Positions 5,847-13,272 of a stretch of 13,272 nt of DNA are shown piece by piece. Numbering within the stretch: the first letter of the stretch is position 1; every line of letters begins with the position of its first letter. The stretch is from Bacillota bacterium (GTDB lineage Bacteria > Bacillota > Dethiobacteria > DTU022). The notes under the pieces were generated by a model that searched no databases, was not told the DNA's origin, and was given only the letters and a program-made list of their open reading frames with translations. Both the position numbers and the translations under genes were made by a program. Location of the stretch: positions 1-13,272 of the forward strand of contig JAAYGO010000237.1 of the NCBI GenBank assembly GCA_012727685.1, written 5' to 3'.

Positions 5847-6860
5847 TTGGCACAGCGGTCAACACGCCTGACGGGGCTGAAAAAAGCGGCGATCTTGCTC
5901 CTTGCACTCGGGCCCAGTCTTTCGTCCAAGGTGCTCAAGTTTTTCGGCGAGGAAGATATTGAAAAAATCACCGCGGAGATCGCCAATACCACCCGCGTGG
6001 ACAAGGAGAGCCTGGACCAGGTTTTAAGCGAATTTATCGGCATTCACCAGGCGCAGCAGTATATCTTGAAGGGCGGTTTTGACTCGGCGAAGGAGATCCT
6101 GGAGCGCACCATGGGACCGCAGAAAGCAGCGGAGGTGCTGCGCCGCCTGAAGGAATCGAGCAAGGTCAAGCCCTTTACCTTCGTGCGCAGCGCCGATGCC
6201 AAGCAGCTCGTGAACCTGATCAGCCAGGAGCATCCCCAGACGATTGCTTTTATCCTCTCCTACCTTGATGCGGAGCAGGCGGCCATGGTGCTCTCGGAGC
6301 TGCCCCAGGATATTCAGAGCGATATCGCCCGGCGGATCGCCCTGATGGATCGCACTTCGCCCCAGATCTTAAAAGGCGTGGAAAGCGTGATGCGGGAGCG
6401 GCTCTCCGCCATTTTTCAACAGGATTTTACCATAGCCGGGGGAATCCCCACCGTGGTGGAAATATTGAACCAGGTTGATCGGGGCACGGAAAAGGTAATT
6501 CTGGAAGAGCTGGAAAAAGAAGATGCCGCCCTGGCCGAACAGATCCGGCAGCAGATGTTTATCTTCGAGGATATCGTCAGCCTGGACGATGCTTCGATCC
6601 AGCGGGTCTTGCGCGAGATCGACTACAATGACATTGCCCTGGCGCTAAAAGGCGCCAGCGATGAGGTAAAAAGCCGCATCTTTAAGAACATGTCCAAGCG
6701 CGGCGGCGAAATATTAAGGGAGAACATGGAGTACATGGGGCCGGTGCGCTTGCGCGACGTGGAAGAGGCGCAGCAGAAAGTGGTCATGGTGATCCGCAGG
6801 CTGGATGAAAGCGGTGAAATCATCATCTCGCGGGGTGGCGAGGATGCCGTTATTGCGTAG
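5847..6860 (+). CDS. fliG: Flagellar motor switch protein FliG
   Basis: FliG couples the MS ring to the C-ring and meets the stator, so it carries torque and takes part in direction switching. All three domains are present in 337 residues: an N-terminal FliF-binding part (LKKAAILLLALG, 11-22), a middle domain with the EHPQT motif (128-132), and a C-terminal domain with the MFIF loop (237-240) and the charged torque helix region (about 265-300, including KSRIFKNMSKRGGEIL). Translation starts at TTG 5847, with GGAGGAG (5830-5836) ten bases before it in the end of fliF. The gene overlaps the chosen fliH start by 17 bases, indicating tight coupling. Nothing is missing or unusual. Confidence 0.97.
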   Translation: MAQRSTRLTGLKKAAILLLALGPSLSSKVLKFFGEEDIEKITAEIANTTRVDKESLDQVLSEFIGIHQAQQYILKGGFDSAKEILERTMGPQKAAEVLRRLKESSKVKPFTFVRSADAKQLVNLISQEHPQTIAFILSYLDAEQAAMVLSELPQDIQSDIARRIALMDRTSPQILKGVESVMRERLSAIFQQDFTIAGGIPTVVEILNQVDRGTEKVILEELEKEDAALAEQIRQQMFIFEDIVSLDDASIQRVLREIDYNDIALALKGASDEVKSRIFKNMSKRGGEILRENMEYMGPVRLRDVEEAQQKVVMVIRRLDESGEIIISRGGEDAVIA

Positions 6861-7650
6861 GGTTTACAAGCAGCCGCCGGTGAAGGGGAAAGTCCTTTAC
6901 CGGAGTATGGAGCCGGACGCTCCCGAGAAACCGGACGCTCCCGGGAGCGCGGCGCAAGCACTCGTGCCGGAGGCGCCTTCCGCGGCTGCTTCAGCCGAAG
7001 GGGCTGCCACTGTAAACGCGCCGGCCGTCACGCCCGACCGGGCGGCCATCGCGGCCGCAGTCGCCGCCCTGGCGGAGCAGGAAAAGGAAAAATGGGCCCG
7101 GGTTGGCTACGAGCAGGGGTACAAGCAGGGGCGGGAAGAGGCCGAAGCGGAGATTGCCGCCCTGCGCCGGGAGGCTGAGGCCAGGCTTAAAGAGGCGGAA
7201 CTATGCTTGCGGGAAGCCCGCCAGCGCTCCCGGGAGATCGTCGCCGCCTCCGAGGCTAAAGTGGTGGAACTGGCGGTGGCGGCGGCGGAGCGGCTGCTGC
7301 AGACGCAGCTCGAACTGGCACCGGACAAGATCATCCATATCGTGCGGGAAGCGATGCGCCTCATGACCGGTGAAAGAATTACCGTTTTTGTGAGCCCGGC
7401 AGACCTGGGGGCCTGCCTGAGCATGCAGGAGCAAATCAAAAAAGAATTTACCGGGGTCAACCGCCTCGAGTTTTTACCGGACGGGGCCCTGGAGCGGGGC
7501 AGTTGCCGGGTCGAATCTGAGAACGGCACCGTGGAATACCTGCTCCATGAAGAAGGCCGGCGCCTGAAAGAACTTTTGCTCGACCTGGCGCGGCGGGAGG
7601 AGAGCAAATTGATCGCTGCGGAGGAAGAACCGCCTTATGGCAGGCATTAG
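6844..7650 (+). CDS. fliH: Flagellar assembly protein FliH (export ATPase regulator)
   Basis: FliH is a cytosolic dimer that binds and restrains the FliI ATPase and tethers it to the C-ring. The 268-residue product has a low-complexity Ala/Pro-rich N-terminus (about 22-66), a GxxxG-type repeat G88-x3-G92-x3-G96 leading into a long charged coiled coil (about 96-150), and a C-terminal FliH/YscL domain (about 150-260) with VELAVAAAERLL and ITVFVSPADL. ATG 6844 is preferred, with GGGGTGG (6832-6838) in front, giving MPLLRRVYKQ; an in-frame ATG at 6805 would add 13 residues and lie deeper inside fliG. It overlaps fliG by 17 and fliI by 14 bases. A 13-bp direct repeat (6913 and 6931) encodes PDAP twice. 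Confidence 0.92.
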   Translation: MPLLRRVYKQPPVKGKVLYRSMEPDAPEKPDAPGSAAQALVPEAPSAAASAEGAATVNAPAVTPDRAAIAAAVAALAEQEKEKWARVGYEQGYKQGREEAEAEIAALRREAEARLKEAELCLREARQRSREIVAASEAKVVELAVAAAERLLQTQLELAPDKIIHIVREAMRLMTGERITVFVSPADLGACLSMQEQIKKEFTGVNRLEFLPDGALERGSCRVESENGTVEYLLHEEGRRLKELLLDLARREESKLIAAEEEPPYGRH

Positions 7651-8983
7651 TCTGGAGCTGGATCATAGCAAGTATCTCGCCACCCTCGCCTCCTTCCAGG
7701 GAGGGCGCGTGACCGGCAAGGTGCGCCAGGTGGTGGGGCTGGTGATGGAGGTCACCGGAATCCGTCCCTTTATCGGCGAGATCTGCCGGGTCAAAACCAT
7801 GGATGGGCGCCTGCTCAATGCCGAGGTGGTCGGTTTCCGCGATCGCTGCACCCTGCTCATGCCCCTGGAAGAGCTGAAGGGGATCTCGCCCGGCTGCCCG
7901 GTGCTGCCCACCGGCAAAAGTTTCCGCCTGCGCGTGGGGCCAGGCCTGAAGGGGCGGGTTTTGGACGGTCTTGGCCGCCTTTTGGATAGCGGCCTGCCGC
8001 CGCTGCCGCCGGGAGAAGGGATGGAGTATCCCGTCGACAACAGCCCTCCCAACCCCTTGGAGCGCCGCCCGATCACGCAGCCCCTTTATACGGGGGTGAA
8101 GGCCATCGATGCCCTGCTGACCTGCGGCGAGGGCCAGCGGGTCGGGATCTTTTCGGGCAGCGGCGTCGGCAAGAGCACTCTTTTAGGGATGATCGCCCGC
8201 TACAGCGAGGCCGATGTCAACGTGATCGCCCTGATCGGGGAACGGGGCCGCGAGGTGGGTGACTTTTTATACCGCCAACTTGGAGAAGATGGCTTGCGCC
8301 GCTCCGTGGTGGTGGTGGCGACCTCCGACCGGCCGGCCCTGGAACGGGTGATGGGCTCCCTGGTGGCCATGACCATTGCCGAGTATTTCCGCGACCAGGG
8401 ACAGCGGGTGGTGCTGATGATGGATTCGGTGACCCGCCTCTGCATGGCCCAGCGGGAGATCGGCCTGGCGGTGGGGGAACCGCCCACGGCCAAGGGCTAC
8501 ACGCCTTCAGTGTTCGCCATGCTGGCCCGCTACCTGGAGCGTTCCGGGATGGGACCCAGGGGCAGCATCACCGGCTTTTACAATGTCCTGGTGGACGGGG
8601 ACGATTTCACGGAGCCGGTTGCCGATGCGGCGCGCAGTACCTTGGACGGCCATATCGTGCTCAGCCGCAAGCTGGCCTCCCAGAACCGCTACCCGGCGGT
8701 GGATGTGTTGCGGAGCGTCAGCCGCCTTATGCCACAGGTGACAAGCAAAGAACACCGCGCGGCGGCAGGGGAGCTGCGCCGGCTGCTCTCCACTTATGAG
8801 GAGATGGAAGATCTGATCAATATCGGCGCTTATACTTTCGGCACCCGGGAAGAGGTGGACCGGGCGGTGCGCAAGCGGCCGGAAATCATCAAGTTTTTAA
8901 ACCAGGAGCCGGACCAGCACTATGCCGGGTCCGAGACCCTGGCGATGCTGCAGCGCCTGGCCGCTGCACCGGAGGAGGTTTGA
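7637..8983 (+). CDS. fliI: Flagellum-specific export ATPase FliI
   Basis: FliI hydrolyses ATP to unload chaperones and help feed substrates into the flagellar type III gate; it forms a hexamer like the F1 beta subunit. The product has 448 residues, close to the usual length. Seen in order: an N-terminal beta domain (1-95), Walker A GSGVGKST (174-181), GERGREV (201-207) containing the likely catalytic Glu, Walker B VVLMMD (258-263), and EPPTAKGYTPSVFAMLARYLERSG, which is diagnostic for FliI/YscN. ATG 7637 lies inside the end of fliH; GAGGAAG (7621-7627) is a suitable ribosome site. All catalytic residues I can check are present. Confidence 0.98.
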   Translation: MAGISLELDHSKYLATLASFQGGRVTGKVRQVVGLVMEVTGIRPFIGEICRVKTMDGRLLNAEVVGFRDRCTLLMPLEELKGISPGCPVLPTGKSFRLRVGPGLKGRVLDGLGRLLDSGLPPLPPGEGMEYPVDNSPPNPLERRPITQPLYTGVKAIDALLTCGEGQRVGIFSGSGVGKSTLLGMIARYSEADVNVIALIGERGREVGDFLYRQLGEDGLRRSVVVVATSDRPALERVMGSLVAMTIAEYFRDQGQRVVLMMDSVTRLCMAQREIGLAVGEPPTAKGYTPSVFAMLARYLERSGMGPRGSITGFYNVLVDGDDFTEPVADAARSTLDGHIVLSRKLASQNRYPAVDVLRSVSRLMPQVTSKEHRAAAGELRRLLSTYEEMEDLINIGAYTFGTREEVDRAVRKRPEIIKFLNQEPDQHYAGSETLAMLQRLAAAPEEV

Positions 8984-8992
8984 AAGGCTTAA

Positions 8993-9487
8993 ATGGCCCG
9001 CTTTCAATTTCGCCTGGAGCGGCTGCTCAGATATCGCCGCTCCCTGGAGGAGGAAGCCAAAAGGGAGCTGGCGCTGCGCTTGCAGGACCTGGAGCTGGAG
9101 GCCGCGAAAACGGCCGCCCTGGCCCGGGAAGCGGAGGCGGCCGCCGGTTGCTGGCGCAATCAGCTGCAGGCGCGGCTGAATCTGCCGCTGCTCCAGCTGA
9201 TCGGCGAATACCACCGGCTCACGGAAAGGCGCCTGGAAGATCAGCGTTGCGTGGAGCAGCAGCAGCGGCAGCGGGTGGAGGAGCAGCGGCTGGCGGTGAA
9301 GCAGGCCTGGCAACAGCGGCGGATCATGGAGCTGTTGCGGGAAAAGGCGCAGGAAAGATTCCGGCGAGAGGAACAGCTCGCCGAAAACCGTTTTCTCGAT
9401 GAAATCGTGGTTCAATCCCATCACCGCCATGATGGCCCGCTGCGCCTGCAGAGCGCGGCGGCGGACATTAAGGAAGCGGTGTTGTAG
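8993..9487 (+). CDS. fliJ: Flagellar export protein FliJ
   Basis: FliJ is the small coiled-coil stalk of the export ATPase, comparable to the gamma subunit of F1, and also escorts chaperones. The 164-residue product, slightly longer than the usual 145-150, starts with the family pattern FQFRLERLLRYRRSLEEEAKRELA and is predicted to be two long charged helices throughout, with many Arg, Glu and Gln and no membrane segment. ATG 8993 is nine bases after fliI; a GAAAGG (8982-8987) is the nearest ribosome site and a better GGAGGAGG (8971-8978) lies further back. The assignment rests on the N-terminus, the coiled-coil make-up and its fixed place between fliI and fliK. Confidence 0.93.
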   Translation: MARFQFRLERLLRYRRSLEEEAKRELALRLQDLELEAAKTAALAREAEAAAGCWRNQLQARLNLPLLQLIGEYHRLTERRLEDQRCVEQQQRQRVEEQRLAVKQAWQQRRIMELLREKAQERFRREEQLAENRFLDEIVVQSHHRHDGPLRLQSAAADIKEAVL

Positions 9488-9516
9488 AGTTTTTCCAGCG
9501 AAAGGAGGTGATTTGA

Positions 9517-11025
9517 TTGAAAGTTGCAACGGTAGCTCCCTCCCCCACGGGACAGTGCCTCGTTCCGGGCAATCGCCCGCCGGAGGGTGAAGGCATGCTC
9601 GACTTCGCCGCCATCCTGGCCGGCCTCTGCGCCTCCCTGCCGGCGGAGCAGGCTGGAGCGGAGCAGGCCGGGGATGGATGCGGCGCGGGCGAAGAGGCCG
9701 GCGGCGGGGCAGTCTCAGCGATGCCGCCGGACCTGGCCGGGGCGGAGCAGGCGGCTCTGGCCGGAGATGGCGGCGGTGAACTGATGGCCGCGTGGCTGCC
9801 GTTCCTGGTCACGCTCCCGCCAGAGGCGGCGGCGGAGCGGGCGGCGCCGGCCGAAGCGAATGGCGCCCACGGGGGAAGACTGCCCGGGGCGACAGCTGCG
9901 GGCAGTGCTGTGCCTGATCCGGCGGTGCCCGGTGCGGGCGGAGCAGGGGTGGCAGAAAACGGCATTACCTCAGCTTTGCCGGAGGCGGCCCAGGAAAGCA
10001 TCACGCCAGCGCTGCCGGAGACGGCCCAGGGCGGCACGGCATCGCTGCCGGAGGCAGCCAAGGCTTCAAGAGAAGGGCCTGCTGAATGGCCTGTTGACTG
10101 GAGGGGAGAGGAGCCGGCGGGCGGGCTAAAAGCCCAGGCGCCTATCCCGCAGGGGCCAGCCCCGGAAGGGGCGATTGCCGCAGCTGCCGCTGGCGCCGTG
10201 CCTGATCAGCGCGCGGGGTCCCATCGCCTTGGCGGAGCCGGGGATTCCACCGGCGGCGAAAAGGGCGAGAGGGAGATTGCTTTGCCGGAGGCGGCAACTG
10301 AGCCGGCCGCCCGCGGGGAGAGCCGCGGCGCCAGGGAGGCGGAAAGGAGCCAGGAAGGGGGCATGCCTTCCAGGAACCAGGCAGGACCGGACCTGCAGCA
10401 GAGCGGATCCACTAGGGCAGCGGAGCCAACTCCGGCACCGCAGCTGCAGCCCAGCACGAAACTGCCGGAGAGCGGTGCCGCATCCAGCGACCCCGCCGCA
10501 GCGGTGCTGCAGCCGGCGCCCGAAGCAGTTGCCCCGCCGGAAGCGGCAGCGGAACCCGGGGAGCCGATCCGGCCGGCAATACCCGGCTTCAAGGACAATC
10601 TCCTGCAGGAGCTCCAGGGCCGGCTGCTTTACATCCGGGAGAGGGGCGAGTTCCCCGCGGAGATGCGGCTTCAGCTCTACCCCCCTGAATTGGGCGAGGT
10701 GACGATCCGCGTCTTCTCCCGGAAAGGGAAGCTGAGCGCGGCGATCATCGCCGAGCTGCCGGTAGTCAGGGATCTCCTCGCGGGAAGCATGGCCGAACTG
10801 CGCCAGCGCTTCCAGCAGTGCAACCTGCCGCTGGAGCAGCTTGATCTGTTTGCCGCCGGCCGGGATGGAGAGGGCAGCCGGCACTACAGCGCCGGAGACT
10901 ACCCCGGTACAGCGTGGCGTCCCCGCACCGGTGGTGCGGCGGTAAGCGCGGGGCCTGCCCTGGAGAGAGAACCGCTGCCGGAGACAGCCTGGGGCGGCGG
11001 CCATGTGATTGATTACCGGGCTTAA
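9517..11025 (+). CDS. fliK: Flagellar hook-length control protein FliK
   Basis: FliK is exported during hook growth, measures hook length, and switches the export gate from hook to filament substrates. The first 350 residues are low-complexity, very rich in Ala, Glu, Pro and Gly, as in a disordered ruler; a short imperfect repeat built on LPEAAQ recurs at 154, 166 and 177. The C-terminal Flg_hook domain (about 355-450) is well conserved: FKDNLLQELQGRLLYIR, EMRLQLYPPELGEVTIRV and LRQRFQQCNLPLEQLDL. TTG 9517 has an excellent ribosome site AAAGGAGGTGA (9501-9511). ATG 9595, preceded by GGAGGGTGA (9582-9590), is a real alternative and would remove 26 residues. Long open frames on the other strand are GC-bias shadows. 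Confidence 0.93.
   Translation: MKVATVAPSPTGQCLVPGNRPPEGEGMLDFAAILAGLCASLPAEQAGAEQAGDGCGAGEEAGGGAVSAMPPDLAGAEQAALAGDGGGELMAAWLPFLVTLPPEAAAERAAPAEANGAHGGRLPGATAAGSAVPDPAVPGAGGAGVAENGITSALPEAAQESITPALPETAQGGTASLPEAAKASREGPAEWPVDWRGEEPAGGLKAQAPIPQGPAPEGAIAAAAAGAVPDQRAGSHRLGGAGDSTGGEKGEREIALPEAATEPAARGESRGAREAERSQEGGMPSRNQAGPDLQQSGSTRAAEPTPAPQLQPSTKLPESGAASSDPAAAVLQPAPEAVAPPEAAAEPGEPIRPAIPGFKDNLLQELQGRLLYIRERGEFPAEMRLQLYPPELGEVTIRVFSRKGKLSAAIIAELPVVRDLLAGSMAELRQRFQQCNLPLEQLDLFAAGRDGEGSRHYSAGDYPGTAWRPRTGGAAVSAGPALEREPLPETAWGGGHVIDYRA
9970..10068 (+). repeat. Imperfect tandem repeat within fliK
   Basis: Three adjacent units of 33-36 bases encode SALPEAAQESIT, PALPETAQGGT and ASLPEAAKAS. Unit length is a multiple of three, so gain or loss of units would keep the frame and change only the length of the ruler region. 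A further related LPEAA motif occurs at about 10280-10300. Confidence 0.7.
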
Positions 11026-11043
11026 GAAGGAGGCGTTTTAGCA

Positions 11044-11487
11044 GTGGACAGTGTCAGCGCTGTTTCACAGGCAGGAGCGCAGGTACCTGCAGAGACTAAC
11101 CGGAACCAGCAGAAGCAGATCTTCGGGACAGACCTGTTTCTCCAGCTGCTCGTAGCGCAGCTGCGCTACCAGGACCCCATGTCCGGCAGCCAGGATACCG
11201 GCCAGATGATCACCCAGATGACCCTGTTCACTTTACTGGAGCAGGTGGTAAAGCTGCAGCAGACCGTGGAACTGCAGAGCAGGGCTCAGGAGCAGTTCAA
11301 CGCGCTGAACCTGCTCAACAGCAAGGTCACGGTAGTCGGAGCCGACGGGTCGGAGGTCAGCGGTATTGTCACGGCGATCCATTACGATGACAACACGCCG
11401 TATCTCACCGTGCAGGGAGCCGATTACCCGCTCAGCGCCGTGATCCGGGTCGGAGTAGATAGCAGTCCCGGGGAAGGAGACGAATAG
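11044..11487 (+). CDS. flgD: Flagellar hook cap / hook assembly protein FlgD
   Basis: FlgD sits at the tip of the growing hook and helps FlgE subunits fold into place; it is exported and then lost. The conserved core LFLQLLVAQLRYQDPMSG, followed by MITQMTLFTLLEQVVKL (about residues 32-77), is unmistakable, and residues about 90-140 form a short beta part. At 147 residues it is the short form seen in Bacillus-type Firmicutes, lacking the FlgD Ig-like and tudor-like domains of enterobacterial proteins. Translation starts at GTG 11044, ten bases after AAGGAGG (11027-11033). Four bases separate it from the next gene. Confidence 0.96.
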   Translation: MDSVSAVSQAGAQVPAETNRNQQKQIFGTDLFLQLLVAQLRYQDPMSGSQDTGQMITQMTLFTLLEQVVKLQQTVELQSRAQEQFNALNLLNSKVTVVGADGSEVSGIVTAIHYDDNTPYLTVQGADYPLSAVIRVGVDSSPGEGDE

Positions 11488-11491
11488 GGCG

Positions 11492-11881
11492 ATGGTCAAT
11501 CGAGTCACTCCGCATCTGCCGGGCAGCGCCCCGGCCGGGAAAGCGGGCGGCGCCTCCGGAAAGGCGGCCCCCGGAAAGAAAGAAGCCCTCTCTTTCCACG
11601 AGGTTCTGGAACAGGTGCAGCGCCCGCCGCTGGTATTTTCGGCCCATGCCCGCGCGCGGATGGAAAGCCGCAACATTGACTTGCAGGAAGAAGACCTGCG
11701 CAAGATCACGGCGGCAATGGAGAAGGCCAGGGCCAAGGGAGCCCGTTCTTCGCTGCTCCTCTACGGTGAAATTGCCCTGTTGGCCAGCGTGACCAACCGG
11801 ACCATCATCACCGCGGTGGACGGGGCCGCGGAAGGGGAGCAGATATTTACCGGAATCGACAGCGCGGTAATTGTAAAATAA
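11492..11881 (+). CDS. Conserved flagellar operon protein of unknown function (TIGR02530-like)
   Basis: A 129-residue cytosolic-looking protein of a family found almost only in Firmicutes and related flagellar operons, regularly between flgD and flgE. Its function is not established. The N-terminal 30 residues are Gly/Ala/Lys-rich and probably disordered. The conserved part (about 33-125) includes SFHEVLEQV, FSAHARARMESRNIDLQEEDLRKI (a helical stretch), and a strand-rich end with SLLLYGEIALLASVTNRTIITAVD. No signal peptide, membrane segment or catalytic motif is visible. ATG 11492 follows GGGAAGGAGA (11471-11480) in the end of flgD. Position suggests a role in hook assembly or its control, but this is inference only. 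The family call is from memory of the motif pattern and the locus. Confidence 0.88.
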   Translation: MVNRVTPHLPGSAPAGKAGGASGKAAPGKKEALSFHEVLEQVQRPPLVFSAHARARMESRNIDLQEEDLRKITAAMEKARAKGARSSLLLYGEIALLASVTNRTIITAVDGAAEGEQIFTGIDSAVIVK

Positions 11882-11900
11882 GGCCGGACCTCCTTGAGGA

Positions 11901-11933
11901 AGCCTTGCTCTGCGGAAAGACCGAAGCAGGGCT
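11901..11933 (+). other. Hairpin in the spacer before flgE
   Basis: AGCCTTGCT (11901-11909) pairs with AGCAGGGCT (11925-11933) over 9 bp with one wobble, and CGG/CCG (11913-11915 and 11921-11923) can add an inner helix. No T-run follows, so it is probably not a terminator. It lies in the 106-base spacer upstream of flgE, one of only three sizeable gaps in the operon, and could affect mRNA stability or relative hook-protein yield. Confidence 0.45.
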
Positions 11934-11987
11934 GCCGCGCTGCAGTTGCCGGAATGTTTAAGCGCATATAAAAGGAGGCATCAAATT

Positions 11988-13202
11988 ATGATCAGATCCT
12001 TGAGCACCGCGGTCACCGGACTGCGGGGACACCAGACCAAGCTCGATATTGTCGGCAACAACATTGCCAATGTCAATACCGTAGCTTTTAAAAAGTCTCA
12101 AATTCGCTTTGAAGATCTGCTCAGCCAGACGATCCAGGGCGCCACGGCGCCGTCCCAGCGCGGCGGGATCAACCCCTCCCAGGTGGGGATGGGGATGCGC
12201 ATTTCCGGGATCATTGACAACCATTTCCAGGGACCGATTACCAATACCGACCGGGAGACAGACCTGGCCATTCAGGGCAACGGCTATTTTATCGTTTCCG
12301 ATGGAAGCCGGCTCTATTATACCCGGGATGGCTCTTTCGGACGCGATGCCAACGGTGAGCTGGTCAACATCAACGGGTATAAGCTGATGGGCTGGACCGG
12401 TTCCGCAGCAGATGTGACCGGCGAGCTGGCGCCGCTGCACATCCCCCTTGGGGAACGGATGGTAGCCCAGGCCACTTCAAAGGTCAAGTTTGCCGGCAAC
12501 CTTGATGCCGGCGCCTGGGTTCTTGGTGGAGCCGCTCAAACTTACAACTATGAGTATTTCATCTACGATTCCCTGGGCAGGCGCTACACGGTTGAATACC
12601 GCTTAACGCCGGCAGGCCAAAACAGCTGGGAGTACGAGGCGCTGCTCGATGGCAACTCCATCGGCAGCGGCACCCTGGTCTTTACGGCCCAGGGCAGCTT
12701 CGATGCGGCTGCGTCCACCATCAACCCCCTGGCCTACAATCCTCCCGGCGCCGAGCCTATCTCGATTACCCCTGATTTCTCCAGCGTCACCCAGCTGGCC
12801 GGCAGCAGCAGCATGCTGGTCCGCGAGCAGGACGGCTTCCCCGCCGGGGAACTGGTTTCCTTCGCCATCAGCCGGACCGGTGCGGTGATCGGCACCTATA
12901 CCAACGGCATGGTGGAGACCCTGGGGCAGATCGCCATGGCTTACTTTACCAACCCCGAGGGTTTGGCCAAGGAGGGAGGCAACCTTTATCAGGTAACCGC
13001 CAACTCCGGTGAGGCCCGGATAGGATTGCCCGGTACGGAGGGACGGGGTTTGATCCAGTCCTCAGCCCTGGAGATGTCCAACGCGGACCTCTCCTTTGAA
13101 TTTACCGAGCTCATCACCACGAGCCGCGCCTTTCAGGCCAATACCCGCGTGGTGACGACTTCCGACGAGATCCTGCTCGAAGTGATCAACATGAAGCGGT
13201 AG
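11988..13202 (+). CDS. flgE: Flagellar hook protein FlgE
   Basis: FlgE polymerises into the curved hook joining rod and filament; it is exported by the flagellar type III system. The 404-residue product has the rod/hook N-terminal signature GNNIANVNTVAFKKS (23-37), the FlgE-type core DLAIQGNGYFIVSDG and YTRDGSF (about 88-110), a modest variable middle domain, and a C-terminal helix LITTSRAFQANTRVVTTSDEILLEVINMKR that packs against the N-terminus. ATG 11988 is chosen, with AAAGGAGG (11971-11978) nine bases before it; an upstream in-frame ATG at 11946 would place 14 non-conserved residues before the invariant start MIRSLSTAVTGL. The stop at 13202 is followed by further in-frame stops (TGA, TAA, TAG). 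The strong ribosome site fits a high-demand structural subunit. Confidence 0.97.
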   Translation: MIRSLSTAVTGLRGHQTKLDIVGNNIANVNTVAFKKSQIRFEDLLSQTIQGATAPSQRGGINPSQVGMGMRISGIIDNHFQGPITNTDRETDLAIQGNGYFIVSDGSRLYYTRDGSFGRDANGELVNINGYKLMGWTGSAADVTGELAPLHIPLGERMVAQATSKVKFAGNLDAGAWVLGGAAQTYNYEYFIYDSLGRRYTVEYRLTPAGQNSWEYEALLDGNSIGSGTLVFTAQGSFDAAASTINPLAYNPPGAEPISITPDFSSVTQLAGSSSMLVREQDGFPAGELVSFAISRTGAVIGTYTNGMVETLGQIAMAYFTNPEGLAKEGGNLYQVTANSGEARIGLPGTEGRGLIQSSALEMSNADLSFEFTELITTSRAFQANTRVVTTSDEILLEVINMKR

Positions 13203-13222
13203 TGATAATAGTGAAAGCCGGA

Positions 13223-13249
13223 GCCGGAGGGGTGTTACCCCCCTCCGGC
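13223..13249 (+). other. GC-rich hairpin after flgE
   Basis: GCCGGAGGGG (13223-13232) pairs perfectly with CCCCTCCGGC (13240-13249) around a 7-nt loop. It resembles a terminator stem but has no T-run; GC-rich sequence follows instead. It may attenuate or protect the mRNA between flgE and the next gene. Confidence 0.6.
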
Positions 13250-13254
13250 CGGCC

Positions 13255-13272
13255 GGAGGAGCAGTGCGATGC
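13255..13272 (+). promoter_or_regulatory. Ribosome site and start of the next gene (cut by window end)
   Basis: GGAGGAG (13255-13261) is seven bases before an ATG at 13269, the last codon in the window. In related operons flbD follows flgE, so that is the likely gene, but no coding sequence is visible to test it. Confidence 0.4.

Noticed and set aside
10126..11004. Long minus-strand open frame opposite fliK (292 codons), with similar ones at 9468-10061
   Set aside because: GC-rich Ala/Glu/Pro codons of fliK leave few stops on the other strand. No ribosome site or family resemblance; fliK has clear domain support.

Overview
The window is the 5' part of a large flagellar gene cluster, all on the + strand, preceded by a complete insertion sequence. 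The gene order flgB-flgC-fliE-fliF-fliG-fliH-fliI-fliJ-fliK-flgD-(TIGR02530-type gene)-flgE, with a fliS just upstream, is the fla/che layout of Gram-positive (Firmicutes) motile bacteria. The flagellar genes are strikingly GC-rich, use strong AGGAGG-type ribosome sites and some TTG/GTG starts, and have a short FlgD. I infer a moderately high-GC member of the Clostridia (Desulfotomaculum/Pelotomaculum/Moorella-like); the genus cannot be fixed from the sequence alone.

Layout. (1) 6-1628: an IS5/IS1182-like insertion sequence with near-perfect 20-bp terminal inverted repeats, an intact DDE transposase, an extended -10 promoter and a leader hairpin. It sits 22 bp upstream of the fliS start codon, so it has separated fliS from whatever lay upstream. 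(2) 1651-2098: fliS, followed by a textbook intrinsic terminator. (3) 2099-2720: a gene-free, AT-rich stretch with one plausible sigma-A promoter and perhaps small eroded coding remnants. (4) 2721-2879: a GEMM-I (cyclic dinucleotide) riboswitch aptamer followed by an intrinsic terminator, immediately before flgB. A segment of the aptamer can pair with the 5' arm of the terminator, which predicts a ligand-induced OFF switch for the whole flagellar operon. (5) 2902-13202: twelve tightly packed genes for the rod (FlgB, FlgC, FliE), MS ring (FliF), rotor/switch (FliG), type III export ATPase complex (FliH, FliI, FliJ), hook-length control (FliK), hook cap (FlgD), a conserved uncharacterised flagellar protein, and the hook (FlgE). 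(6) 13203-13272: a GC-rich hairpin and the ribosome site of the next gene.

How it works together: the products form one assembly line. FliF/FliG make the basal platform, FliH/I/J energise and feed export, FliE/FlgB/FlgC make the proximal rod, and FlgD/FlgE/FliK build and measure the hook. FliS chaperones flagellin for the later filament stage. The riboswitch is well placed to shut down the whole series when a cyclic dinucleotide signals a sessile lifestyle. Cyclic di-GMP is the default ligand, but the base at the family's specificity position is A rather than G, which in other GEMM-I RNAs goes with cyclic AMP-GMP recognition. That is the most interesting point in the window.
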